Assembly: GCF_035943815.1 (NCBI RefSeq)
Contig: NZ_DASZBU010000004.1
Location: 1-64,000, forward strand
Direction of reading: 5' to 3'
DNA: 64,000 nt
Source: Frateuria_A sp035943815
Lineage (GTDB): Bacteria; Pseudomonadota; Gammaproteobacteria; Xanthomonadales; Rhodanobacteraceae
The notes below the pieces were generated by a model, which was not told where the DNA came from, made no database searches, and saw nothing but the letters and a program-made list of their open reading frames with translations. How positions within the stretch are numbered: the first letter of the stretch is position 1; each line of letters opens with the position of its first letter. A program made the position numbers and the translations under genes. Positions 55,407 through 63,388 of the stretch are shown piece after piece.

Positions 55407-56675
55407 ATGGCTACGGCTAACGCACTCGCCAAGAACGCGCGCGACCTGGGCGCCCAGCGCGCCGAAGTCAGCAAGCTGACCGTCTACGACTGGGTCGCGC
55501 TGGACAAGCGCGGCAAGCGCATGAAGGGCGAGATGCCGGCGAAGAACGCCTCGCTGGTCAAGGCCGAGCTGCGTCGCCAGGGCATGAATCCGCAGACCGT
55601 GCGCGAGCGCGGCAAGCCGCTGTTCGGTGCCACCGGCAGCACGGTCAAACCGCGCGACGTGGCCATCTTCAGCCGCCAGATCGCCACCATGATGGCCTCG
55701 GGCGTGCCCATGGTGCAGTCCTTCGAGATCATCGCCGGCGGCCAGAAGAACATCCGCTTCAAGAACATGATCACGGACGTCAAGCAGGGCATCGAGGGCG
55801 GCGCCTCGCTGCACGAGGCGCTGGGCAAGTATCCGGTGCAGTTCGACGAGCTTTACCGCAACCTGGTGCGCGCCGGCGAATCGGCGGGCGTGCTGGACAC
55901 GGTGCTGGACACCGTGGCCACCTACAAGGAGCGGATGGAAGGCATCAAGAGCAAGATCAAGAAAGCGCTGTTCTACCCCGTGATGGTGCTGGCGGTGGCG
56001 CTGCTGGTGAGCATGATCCTGCTGCTGTTCGTGGTGCCGGTGTTCCAGCAGACCTTCAAGGACGCGGGCGCCGAGCTGCCCGCGCCGACGCAGATCGTGA
56101 TCTCCGCTTCGAAGTTCATGCAGAGCTACTGGTGGCTGGTGATCGGCCTGATCATCGGCAGCATCGTGGCCGTCGTGATGGCCAAGAAGCGCTCGGTGAA
56201 GTTCGCCCACTTCCTGGACCGGCTGATGCTCAAGCTGCCGGTCATGGGCAACATCCTGCGCCAGTCGGCGATCGCCCGTTTCGCGCGCACGCTAGGCGTC
56301 ACCTTCCGCGCCGGCGTGCCGCTGGTGGAGGCGCTGGACGCGGTCGCCGGCGCCACCGGCAGCGTGGTCTACGGCGATGCGGTGCGGCAGATGCGTGACG
56401 ACATCGCGGTCGGCCACCAGTTGCAGCTGTCGATGCGGCAGACCGGCCTGTTTCCCAACATGGTGGTGCAGATGACCGCCATCGGCGAGGAGTCCGGCGC
56501 GCTGGACAACATGCTGTTCAAGGTCGCCGAGTTCTACGAGGAAGAGGTCAACACCGCGGTCGACACGCTCTCCACCCTGCTCGAGCCACTGATCATGGTG
56601 ATCCTGGGCGTGCTGGTGGGCGGCATGGTGATATCGCTGTACCTGCCGATCTTCAAGCTGGCCGGCACGGTGTAA
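55407..56675 (+). CDS. pilC: Type IV pilus inner-membrane platform protein PilC
   Basis: 422 aa with two GspF domains, each with cytoplasmic helices (IFSRQIATMMASGVPMVQSFEI, FARTLGVTFRAGVPLVEALD), and three membrane segments. The last helix ends LYLPIFKLAGTV as in the family. PilC couples PilB rotation to pilin insertion. It starts 178 bp after pilB and ends at a terminator. Confidence 0.97.
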   Translation: MATANALAKNARDLGAQRAEVSKLTVYDWVALDKRGKRMKGEMPAKNASLVKAELRRQGMNPQTVRERGKPLFGATGSTVKPRDVAIFSRQIATMMASGVPMVQSFEIIAGGQKNIRFKNMITDVKQGIEGGASLHEALGKYPVQFDELYRNLVRAGESAGVLDTVLDTVATYKERMEGIKSKIKKALFYPVMVLAVALLVSMILLLFVVPVFQQTFKDAGAELPAPTQIVISASKFMQSYWWLVIGLIIGSIVAVVMAKKRSVKFAHFLDRLMLKLPVMGNILRQSAIARFARTLGVTFRAGVPLVEALDAVAGATGSVVYGDAVRQMRDDIAVGHQLQLSMRQTGLFPNMVVQMTAIGEESGALDNMLFKVAEFYEEEVNTAVDTLSTLLEPLIMVILGVLVGGMVISLYLPIFKLAGTV

Positions 56676-56688
56676 TCTTCGGCAATGC

Positions 56689-56720
56689 AGGCCCCTCTCC
56701 GCAGGGAGGGGGGCCTTTTT
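56689..56720 (+). terminator. Terminator after pilC
   Basis: AGGCCCCTCTCC and GGGAGGGGGGCCT pair around GCA with a T5 run. pilD therefore probably has its own promoter in the following 120 bp or depends on read-through. Confidence 0.85.
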
Positions 56721-56841
56721 CGTGTTCGGGGTGGCTAGGCTCTCCGTTCCGGAGAGCGGGAGACCGGCCGGCTTGGCGCCGCGTCCCGCGGCCCGTTTGC
56801 CGCCGCCCCGTCGCTGCAACAACTGCTTGGATCCGACGCAC

Positions 56842-57699
56842 ATGCTCGAACTTCCACTCTGGCTGTGGCTTGCCTTCGCCGGCGTACTGGGCCTGCTGGT
56901 GGGCAGTTTCCTCAACGTGGTGATCCTGCGCCTGCCCGCGCGGCTGGAAGCGCAATGGCGACGCGAGGCGCAAGAGGAACTCGAGCTGGCAACGCCCGAT
57001 CAGCCGCTCCCACCGGGCATCGTGCGCGAGCCATCGCACTGCCCGCATTGCAAGCACCCGCTGTCGGTGGCCGACAACATTCCGCTGTTCGGCTGGCTGC
57101 TGCTGCGCGGGCGCTGCCGCTACTGCCGCGCACCGATCTCGGCGCAGTATCCGCTGGTGGAATTGCTTTCGGGCGTGCTCAGCCTGTTGGTGGTGTGGAA
57201 GTTCGGGCCAGGCTGGACCGCCCTGGCAGGCCTGGTTTTCACCTGGATGCTGATCGCCATGGCGGGCATCGACCTGCGCACGCAGCTGCTGCCGGATCAG
57301 CTTACCCTGCCCCTGCTGTGGCTCGGGCTGCTGCTCTCGTTGTTGCCGATGTTCGTGCTGCCGGCGTCGGCGATCCTGGGCGCTGTCCTGGGCTATCTCA
57401 GCCTGTGGAGCGTGTACTGGCTGTTCAAGCTGCTCACCGGCAAGGAAGGCATGGGCTACGGCGACTTCAAGTTGCTCGCCGCACTGGGTGCCTGGATGGG
57501 ACCGGGTGCGTTGCTGCCGGTGATCCTGCTCTCCTCGCTGGTGGGAGCGCTGCTCGGCGGTACCTTGATCCTGCTGCGCAAGCACGAGCGCGAGATGCCG
57601 ATGCCTTTCGGCCCGTTCATCGCGATGGCGGGGTGGATCTGGTTCGTCGCCGGCGAGCCGCTGCTTCGCGGTTACCTTCACTTGACCGGATTGCGATGA
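56842..57699 (+). CDS. pilD: Prepilin peptidase/N-methyltransferase PilD
   Basis: A 285-aa inner-membrane aspartic protease. It cuts leaders of the pilins and the FimT-like protein and methylates the new N-terminus. The N-terminal cytoplasmic loop carries two CxxC pairs (CPHCKHP, CRYCRAP). Catalytic Asp residues are in AGIDLRTQLLPD and GYGDFKLLA. Seven to eight membrane helices. The ATG at 56842 overlaps no neighbour and gives the usual start; coaE begins 4 bp before its end. Confidence 0.97.
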   Translation: MLELPLWLWLAFAGVLGLLVGSFLNVVILRLPARLEAQWRREAQEELELATPDQPLPPGIVREPSHCPHCKHPLSVADNIPLFGWLLLRGRCRYCRAPISAQYPLVELLSGVLSLLVVWKFGPGWTALAGLVFTWMLIAMAGIDLRTQLLPDQLTLPLLWLGLLLSLLPMFVLPASAILGAVLGYLSLWSVYWLFKLLTGKEGMGYGDFKLLAALGAWMGPGALLPVILLSSLVGALLGGTLILLRKHEREMPMPFGPFIAMAGWIWFVAGEPLLRGYLHLTGLR

Positions 57700-58319
57700 A
57701 CCGGCGGCGGGCCTATGCAGTCGGTCTCACCGGCGGTATCGCGGCCGGCAAGACTGCCGTCGCCCGCCGTTTCGAAGCGCTCGGCGTGCCGGTCCACGAT
57801 GCGGACGTGGCCGCGCGCGCGGTGGTCGAGCCCGGCAGCGAGGGCCTGGCGGCCATCGTCGCCGCCTTCGGCGCGCAAGTGCTGGATGCGGCAGGGCGCC
57901 TTGACCGCCCCGCCATGCGCCGCCGCGTGTTCGCCGATGCGGCGGCCAAGCGGCAGCTCGAGGCCATCGTCCACCCGCGCGTGCGCGAATGGCTGCATCA
58001 GCGAGCGATCGCCGAAACGGCGCCCTACTGCCTGCTCGCCATTCCCCTGCTGGCTGAAAACATCGCGCACTACCGCTGGCTGGATCGCATCCTGCTCGTG
58101 GACGTGACCGAAGCGGTGCAGATCGAGCGGCTCTGCGCACGCGACGGCATCGACCGCCCGCTCGCCGAGCGCATGCTGGTCCACCAGGCCAGCCGGGCCG
58201 AGCGGCTGGCGCTGGCCGACGACATCATCGACAACAGCGGCAGCGAGGCGGCCCTGGAAGCGCACGTGCAGGCGCTGCACCGGCGGTACCTGGCCCTGGC
58301 GGCCGGGCACGGGCAGTAG
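57696..58319 (+). CDS. coaE: Dephospho-CoA kinase
   Basis: CoaE phosphorylates the 3'-OH of dephospho-CoA, the last step of coenzyme A synthesis. 207 aa with P-loop GLTGGIAAGKT near the N-terminus, DADVAARAVVEPG, and the lid region RMLVHQASRAERLALADD. The ATG at 57696 overlaps the pilD stop by ATGA. The pilD-coaE pair is conserved in many gammaproteobacteria. Confidence 0.96.
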   Translation: MNRRRAYAVGLTGGIAAGKTAVARRFEALGVPVHDADVAARAVVEPGSEGLAAIVAAFGAQVLDAAGRLDRPAMRRRVFADAAAKRQLEAIVHPRVREWLHQRAIAETAPYCLLAIPLLAENIAHYRWLDRILLVDVTEAVQIERLCARDGIDRPLAERMLVHQASRAERLALADDIIDNSGSEAALEAHVQALHRRYLALAAGHGQ

Positions 58320-58379
58320 CCAGCGCGGTCACGGCGGCATGCGCGCCGCCCCCACGATCGCTCCGGTTGCGCCACCGCG

Positions 58380-58793
58380 CTAGACGCGTTGCGGGCGACT
58401 ACTCAGGGCAACGGCACGCAGGATTTCCCGGTCCGCCGGCGCCAGCTGGGCAGGCTCGATATCGCGCGGGTGCCGCCATTGCAGGGCCTGGCCTTCCACG
58501 GATCGCGGCGCGCCCTGCCAGGCATGGACCCACCAGGCATCCAGCAGCAACTCGCGCTCGCCGTAGCTCCACGGCACCCGGGTCAGCGGAGCGATGCCGG
58601 ACGGCTCGACCCGGATATCCAGCTCTTCGTGCAGCTCGCGAGCCAGCCCGGCCTGCGGTGCTTCCCCGGATTCCAGCTTGCCGCCGGGAAACTCCCACAT
58701 CCCAGCCAGATGCTTGCCGGTCGGCCGCTGCGCGAGCAACACACGCCCGGCCGTGTCGAGGAGCACGCCGGCCACCACGTGCATGATGGCCAT
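58380..58793 (-). CDS. mutT: MutT-like Nudix hydrolase
   Basis: 137 aa with the full Nudix box between residues 37 and 60 (GGKLESGEAPQAGLAREL then HEELDI). MWEFPGGK before the box is typical of MutT, which removes 8-oxo-dGTP. Length fits E. coli MutT (129 aa). It lies 6 bp downstream of folA on the same strand. Confidence 0.92.
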   Translation of the reverse strand: MAIMHVVAGVLLDTAGRVLLAQRPTGKHLAGMWEFPGGKLESGEAPQAGLARELHEELDIRVEPSGIAPLTRVPWSYGERELLLDAWWVHAWQGAPRSVEGQALQWRHPRDIEPAQLAPADREILRAVALSSRPQRV

Positions 58794-58799
58794 CGGCGA

Positions 58800-59288
58800 T
58801 CAGGATTCGCGCACGTACTCGACCATGTCAAAGCTGTACTCGTGCTCCGCGTCTGCCTTGTGGTGCGTGCGCGAGACCTCGGTCCAGTCGCGCAGGTGCA
58901 CGCCGGGGAAGAACGTGTCGGCGCCCTCGACCGCCGCGCTGACCCAGGTCAGGTACATGCGCCGGGCGTGCGGCAGCGCTGCGGCGTAGACCTGGCCGCC
59001 GCCGATGACCATCAGCCCGGTGCCGCCGGCGCGAGCCTGGGCCTCCTCGAGCGAGCGCACGGCGACCTGGCCGGGGAACGGCGCCTCGTGCCGGCGCGAG
59101 AGCACCAGGTTGTGCCGGTCGGGCAAGGCCCGGCCAATCGCCACCGCGGTGTTGTAGCCCATCAGCACGTACTTGCCGAGCGTCAATTGCTTGAACCAGC
59201 GCAGGTCGTCCGGCAAGTGCCAGGGCAGTTGCCCCTTGCGGCCGATGGCGAAGTTCTCATCCAGTGCGGCGATCAGCGAAATGGACAT
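58800..59288 (-). CDS. folA: Dihydrofolate reductase
   Basis: 162 aa. NADPH-dependent reduction of dihydrofolate. It begins ISLIAALDENFAIGRKGQLPWHLPDDLRWF, with the catalytic acid in PDDL, then NTAVAIGRALPDR and MVIGGGQVYAAALP for cofactor binding. MGYNT stands where MGRKT is usual, a small departure at the NADPH-phosphate site. Transcribed with mutT. Confidence 0.96.
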   Translation of the reverse strand: MSISLIAALDENFAIGRKGQLPWHLPDDLRWFKQLTLGKYVLMGYNTAVAIGRALPDRHNLVLSRRHEAPFPGQVAVRSLEEAQARAGGTGLMVIGGGQVYAAALPHARRMYLTWVSAAVEGADTFFPGVHLRDWTEVSRTHHKADAEHEYSFDMVEYVRES

Positions 59289-59389
59289 CGGGGCTCCAGG
59301 AAGGGTTGGGTGGTGCTACCGGCACATGCAGCGGCAAGGACCGCCAGCCATGATCCTTCGCATTGTAGCCATTCAACGAGAATACGGAG

Positions 59390-60367
59390 ATGCTCCTCGC
59401 CGCCGCTTTGTTTGCCAGCGCCGCATCAGCCACCGCGCCGGCCGGTGGTGTGGTGGTGCCTACTCTTTACCTGGCCGGCCACTTCTATGCCGTCCCGCAA
59501 ACGGCCGACGGCCAGTCCTTGAAACTGCTGGTGGATACCGGCGGCGGAGGCAACGGCGGGATGTACTGGCTCACGCAAGCCGCGGCAACGCGGCTGCAGC
59601 TGAAGACCGGCACCTGCAAGTTGGGCGGCGAGCCGGTCTCCGTGGCGCAACCGCCCGCGTACAAGAGCGGTCGGGGCGTGCCGGCGCCATTGCCGGGTCC
59701 CTGCGGCTCAGCTCTGATGATCAACGGCGGCAGCTACGACGTGGACGGACAACTCGGCGCGGGCTACCTGCCCGGCCGCGTGTGGACGTTCGACTATCAG
59801 GCGCGACGCCTGACCCTGGAAGGCCCCGGCTGGCACCCCGATCCGGCAAGCCATTCCACTGCGCTGGGATTCCAGCGCAACGCCAAGAGCGAGCTGGCCT
59901 CCGGCTTTCCGCGCATCACCATCCGCGTCGACGGCCAGCCACTGGACATGCTGTTGGACACCGGCGCCACCGCCCACCCCACCGCTGCGGGTGAGAAGGC
60001 AAGCGGTACGCCGACCGCGGGCGGTTATGGCGTAACCAGCTACATCACCACGTCCATGCTCGAGCATTGGCACCGTGTACATCCTGGCTGGCGTGTGGTG
60101 GACAAGGGCGACGACCTGTTCGGCGCCCAGCGCGCCACCCGATTGATCGAGGTGCCGCGGGTATGGATCGCCGGCTGGTCGGCCGGCCCCGTGTGGTTCA
60201 CCGAGCGCCCCGACCGCGCCTTCCACGTCTTCATGTCGAGCCTGATGGACAAGCAGGTGGAGGGGGCCATCGGCGGCAACGTGCTCGAGCACTTCACGAT
60301 GACGATCGACTACCCGGACACCAGGGCGTACTTCCGCTGCGTGACCGGTTGCACGGCATCGCCCTAG
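59390..60367 (+). CDS. Exported retropepsin-like aspartic protease, two-lobed
   Basis: 325 aa with a short signal peptide (MLLAAALFASAASATA). Two aspartic-protease motifs are present in one chain: LLVDTGGGG (Asp49) and MLLDTGATAHP (Asp190), each in a hydrophobic-hydrophobic-DTG context as in retropepsin-like domains. A C-terminal GAIGGNVLEHFTMTIDY stretch is typical of bacterial members. Activity and substrate are unknown. Another possibility is a non-catalytic clan AA protein. It is divergent from folA and convergent with the asparaginase-like gene. Confidence 0.7.
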   Translation: MLLAAALFASAASATAPAGGVVVPTLYLAGHFYAVPQTADGQSLKLLVDTGGGGNGGMYWLTQAAATRLQLKTGTCKLGGEPVSVAQPPAYKSGRGVPAPLPGPCGSALMINGGSYDVDGQLGAGYLPGRVWTFDYQARRLTLEGPGWHPDPASHSTALGFQRNAKSELASGFPRITIRVDGQPLDMLLDTGATAHPTAAGEKASGTPTAGGYGVTSYITTSMLEHWHRVHPGWRVVDKGDDLFGAQRATRLIEVPRVWIAGWSAGPVWFTERPDRAFHVFMSSLMDKQVEGAIGGNVLEHFTMTIDYPDTRAYFRCVTGCTASP

Positions 60368-60401
60368 CACACCTTTTTTTCGCAACGCGTGGCCCGAAGC
60401 A

Positions 60402-61433
60402 CTATCCGCCCGGGCCATCCTGCGCTCCCACGCCCACATCCGGCTCGGCGTCGTAGATCGCCACGTGCGGCACGCCGTCGCTGCTGATCCATCCGCGGTA
60501 CATGCCTTCGGTATTGAACGGCATGGCGATATGGCCACGGGCATCCAGCGCGATAGCGCCGCCATTGCCTCCCATGGCGGGGATCTCCTGGTTGATCACT
60601 TCGGCTGCCGCACGCTCCAGCGGCACGTGCATCAGCGACACCCGCATGCAGATCGCGTGCGCCGCCACCGTGCGGATGTAGAACTCGCCCCAGCCGGTGC
60701 CCGACACGGCGCAGTCGGCATTGGCATAGGTACCCGCGCCGATGATGGATGAATCGCCCACCCGGCCCCAGCGCTTGTCCATCATGCCGCCGGTGGAGGT
60801 GCCGGCCGCCAGTTGCCCTCGCGCATCCAGCGCCACCGCGCCGACGGTGCCGAAATGCCTGGCCGTCTCCCCGTCCGCATGCGGCTTGTCCTGGCTGTCT
60901 TCCCGCAACGCCTTCTGCAGCTGCTGCCAGCGCTGTTCGGTGCGGAAGTAGGATGGGTCCACCAGCGTCACACCCACCTCCCGCGCAAACTCCTCGGCGC
61001 CGTCGCCGATCAGCATCACGTGCTGCGACCTCTCCATCACAGCGCGCGCCAGCAGGATCGGGTTCTTCACCCGGTGCACCCCGGCCACCGCACCGGCGCG
61101 CAGAGTGCTGCCATCCATGACCGCCGCGTCCAGCTCGTTGCGCCCGTCATGGGTAAAGACCGAGCCCTTGCCGGCGTTGAAGTTGGAATCGTCCTCCAGC
61201 ACCGTGAGCGCCGCGGTGATCGCATCCAGTGCCGGCTTGCCAGCCTTGAGCTGGGCGTAGCCATTGCGCAAAGCCTGCGCGAGCGCCGCGCGGACGGCCT
61301 TCTCCCTGGCCGCGTTCATGTCGCGTTTGATGACGCCCGCACCGCCGTGGATCACCAGCACGGGCGTGGTTGCGTGGCTAACGGCAGCGACGCTCAGCGC
61401 GGCAACGACGGCGAGAAGGTGATGCAACCCCAT
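60402..61433 (-). CDS. iaaA: Exported isoaspartyl peptidase/L-asparaginase (Ntn hydrolase)
   Basis: 343 aa. The precursor is cut in cis before the nucleophile Thr196 (HFGTVGAVALD) to form alpha and beta subunits. Other signatures are VIHGGAGVI near the N-terminus, DSNFNAGKGSVFT, RWGRVGDSSIIGAGTYA and GTGWGEFYIR. A signal peptide (MGLHHLLAVVAALSVAAVSHA) predicts a periplasmic location, unlike cytoplasmic E. coli IaaA. The start at 61433 has CGGAGG just upstream. It would hydrolyse isoaspartyl dipeptides. Confidence 0.92.
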   Translation of the reverse strand: MGLHHLLAVVAALSVAAVSHATTPVLVIHGGAGVIKRDMNAAREKAVRAALAQALRNGYAQLKAGKPALDAITAALTVLEDDSNFNAGKGSVFTHDGRNELDAAVMDGSTLRAGAVAGVHRVKNPILLARAVMERSQHVMLIGDGAEEFAREVGVTLVDPSYFRTEQRWQQLQKALREDSQDKPHADGETARHFGTVGAVALDARGQLAAGTSTGGMMDKRWGRVGDSSIIGAGTYANADCAVSGTGWGEFYIRTVAAHAICMRVSLMHVPLERAAAEVINQEIPAMGGNGGAIALDARGHIAMPFNTEGMYRGWISSDGVPHVAIYDAEPDVGVGAQDGPGG

Positions 61434-61498
61434 GGAACCTCCGTGGCAGCCGGGTATCGCCAGCCGAGTCACCCGGTGGTGTCACCGCCACTGTTGCA

Positions 61499-62800
61499 TC
61501 AGCAGCCTATAGCTGGCGTCAAATCGGCTTTGAGGGTGTGATTTCCTGGCGCGCTCTGGCTCTTGGCGGGACCCATCTGACCGACCTGGATGGTGGCCTG
61601 CTGTCCAGGATGCGTGAGTAGCCTCGGGTATACGGGGTGATCGAGCGAACCGCCGCTCAGTTGGGCCTGAACCTCCAGCAATCCGCCCGCGGCGGGAACC
61701 ACGGTAAAGCGTGCGCGCCACGGCGGTAGCGGATCGATGCCGCCTTGCAGGGTCTCGTAATACTGCCCCGGCCGCAGGCAGGAGGTCGAATGCAGCCTGG
61801 CCGGCTGGCCATCGATGCCCAGCTCCAGCTTGAGAGTGTAGCGGCTGGCTGCCCCTATCGTGGCGGCGGCTGACGGCTGGCTGGCGGCATACACAACACT
61901 GGCAAGGCCGGTGGCCAAGAGTGCGAGAAGCACGGCTCCGGCACGGCGATGAAGGGAACCCGGCTGCATCCGATTCAACATGGCAATGCGCTCCGTGATG
62001 GGATGGCGGGACAACCAGCAACAGCCCACTGGCAGCGCGAAAGCCGCACACTGGGTCTTCAACATGGCTTGGGCGTAAACCCGCCGTTGCCCGGACTTGT
62101 CGCGCATCACCGCCGCATCGCACGCCAGTTCCTGGTCGTGGCGGAATGCCTGTACCGCCCACCATGCGAAGGGGTGGAACCAGAAGAGCGCCGCGAGCGC
62201 CTGCGCACACAACATGCGGTAGCCATCGCCACGCTGGGCGTGACAGGCTTCGTGGGCCAGCACCAGAGCGCGCTCCGCTTCGTTGTAACGGGTTTCGAAA
62301 TCGGCTGGCAACACGATGCAGGGCCGCCAGGCACCCACGGTTGCCGGTCCCATGGCACGATCCACGCTGCGCCACACCGGCCAGCGCAGCGACGGCTCAC
62401 TCATCCGCTTCGCCTCAGCGAGCCCGCGGCGATAGCGCCGCTGAGCGTACCAGGAGAACCCTCCCACTCCCGCCACGCCAAGCAACCAGAGCGCAAGCAT
62501 GGCAGCGACTAGGATGCCGCTGGCAGGCGTGTTCTGCATTACAGGTAGCGCGTGGGCAACATCCGCAATGTTCAGCACCACGGGCGGGAGCGGCGACGAC
62601 ATGGCGGCGCGATGGGGCAGTTGGGTGGCGATCACTGCCAACGGCAGCATCAGCCAGAGCTGGCAGGCACGCTCGGCACCGAACCATGCGCGGCAGGGAC
62701 GGCGCAGCAGGGCGATGCAGCCGCTCGCCAGCGTGAAAGCCAGCAACGGCATCCACCCTTGCTCGACCCAAGCCTGCGCGAGATGTTCAAGGCTGTTCAT
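61499..62800 (-). CDS. BlaR1/MecR1-like M56 family membrane peptidase
   Basis: 433 aa. Three or four N-terminal helices flank a zinc-peptidase site HEACH (183-187) with third ligand region HDQELACD (221-228). After a further helix near 315-335 there is a periplasmic part of about 100 residues that is not the penicillin-binding domain of BlaR1. It overlaps the BlaI-family repressor gene by 14 bp. M56 proteins of this kind cleave their partner repressor after sensing a signal; the signal is unknown here. Confidence 0.88.
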   Translation of the reverse strand: MNSLEHLAQAWVEQGWMPLLAFTLASGCIALLRRPCRAWFGAERACQLWLMLPLAVIATQLPHRAAMSSPLPPVVLNIADVAHALPVMQNTPASGILVAAMLALWLLGVAGVGGFSWYAQRRYRRGLAEAKRMSEPSLRWPVWRSVDRAMGPATVGAWRPCIVLPADFETRYNEAERALVLAHEACHAQRGDGYRMLCAQALAALFWFHPFAWWAVQAFRHDQELACDAAVMRDKSGQRRVYAQAMLKTQCAAFALPVGCCWLSRHPITERIAMLNRMQPGSLHRRAGAVLLALLATGLASVVYAASQPSAAATIGAASRYTLKLELGIDGQPARLHSTSCLRPGQYYETLQGGIDPLPPWRARFTVVPAAGGLLEVQAQLSGGSLDHPVYPRLLTHPGQQATIQVGQMGPAKSQSAPGNHTLKADLTPAIGC

Positions 62801-63161
62801 CGTCAAGCTCCTTGAGCAGCTTGCGCAGCTCCGCCAGGTCCTTCTTCGAGAGCTTGCGCTGCTCGGAGAAATGCGCCACCAACGGCGCCACACGTCCGCC
62901 GAACAGGCGATCGAGCAGACCCTTGCTTTCCTGCGAGACGTACTTCTCGCGACTCAGCAGCGCCGTGTACAGATAGCGGCGACCATCCCGGTCGGCCTTG
63001 ATCGCCTTCTTCTTCAAGAGGCGGTTGAGCAGCGACTTGACGGTGCCCTCCTGCCAGCCCTGGCGTGGCCCGACCTCGGCCAGGATCTCCTCGGCGCTAC
63101 GCGGCGTTGCATCGCGCCAGAGCACATCCATCACGATGGCTTCGGCTTCACTGATGGCCAT
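62787..63161 (-). CDS. BlaI/MecI/CopY-family repressor
   Basis: 124 aa from the ATG at 63161. The winged-helix N-domain has AIVMDVLWRDATPRSAEEIL, GTVKSLLNRLLKKKAI and DGRRYLYTALL; the C-terminal helices dimerise. GGAGG sits 5 bases before this ATG. The in-frame ATG at 63173 would put the start codon inside the operator, so I prefer 63161. It probably represses its own operon through the twin dyads upstream and is removed by the M56 partner. Confidence 0.93.
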   Translation of the reverse strand: MAISEAEAIVMDVLWRDATPRSAEEILAEVGPRQGWQEGTVKSLLNRLLKKKAIKADRDGRRYLYTALLSREKYVSQESKGLLDRLFGGRVAPLVAHFSEQRKLSKKDLAELRKLLKELDDEQP

Positions 63162-63171
63162 GGCCTCCTCC

Positions 63172-63212
63172 ATTTACGTGCGTAAACGAAAACCATGTTT
63201 ACGTGCGTAAAC
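63172..63212. promoter_or_regulatory. Twin BlaI-type operators
   Basis: Two identical dyads, TTTACGTGCGTAAA, lie at 63173-63186 and 63198-63211, 25 bp centre to centre. The first overlaps the leader of the repressor gene and the second the -10 region, an arrangement that fits autorepression. Confidence 0.88.
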
Positions 63213-63223
63213 ATTCATGTCAA
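63195..63223 (-). promoter_or_regulatory. Promoter of the BlaI/M56 operon
   Basis: On the minus strand a perfect -35 TTGACA (63218-63223) stands 17 bp from AAACAT (63195-63200). The upstream operator covers the spacer and -10. Confidence 0.6.
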
Positions 63224-63388
63224 TAGCTGCCAAAGTCACAAACACGGCTCGGCCGCCGCAGGGCGAGTCGATCCGGAGACCGGACGAGCCAACTGCCCGC
63301 CGCAGGGGCTTGCGACCTTGGTACGACACGGCGGGCGTGTGTTCCGTCGTATCCTTGGCAGCTGACTCTCCCACCGGAAGGCACTGCG

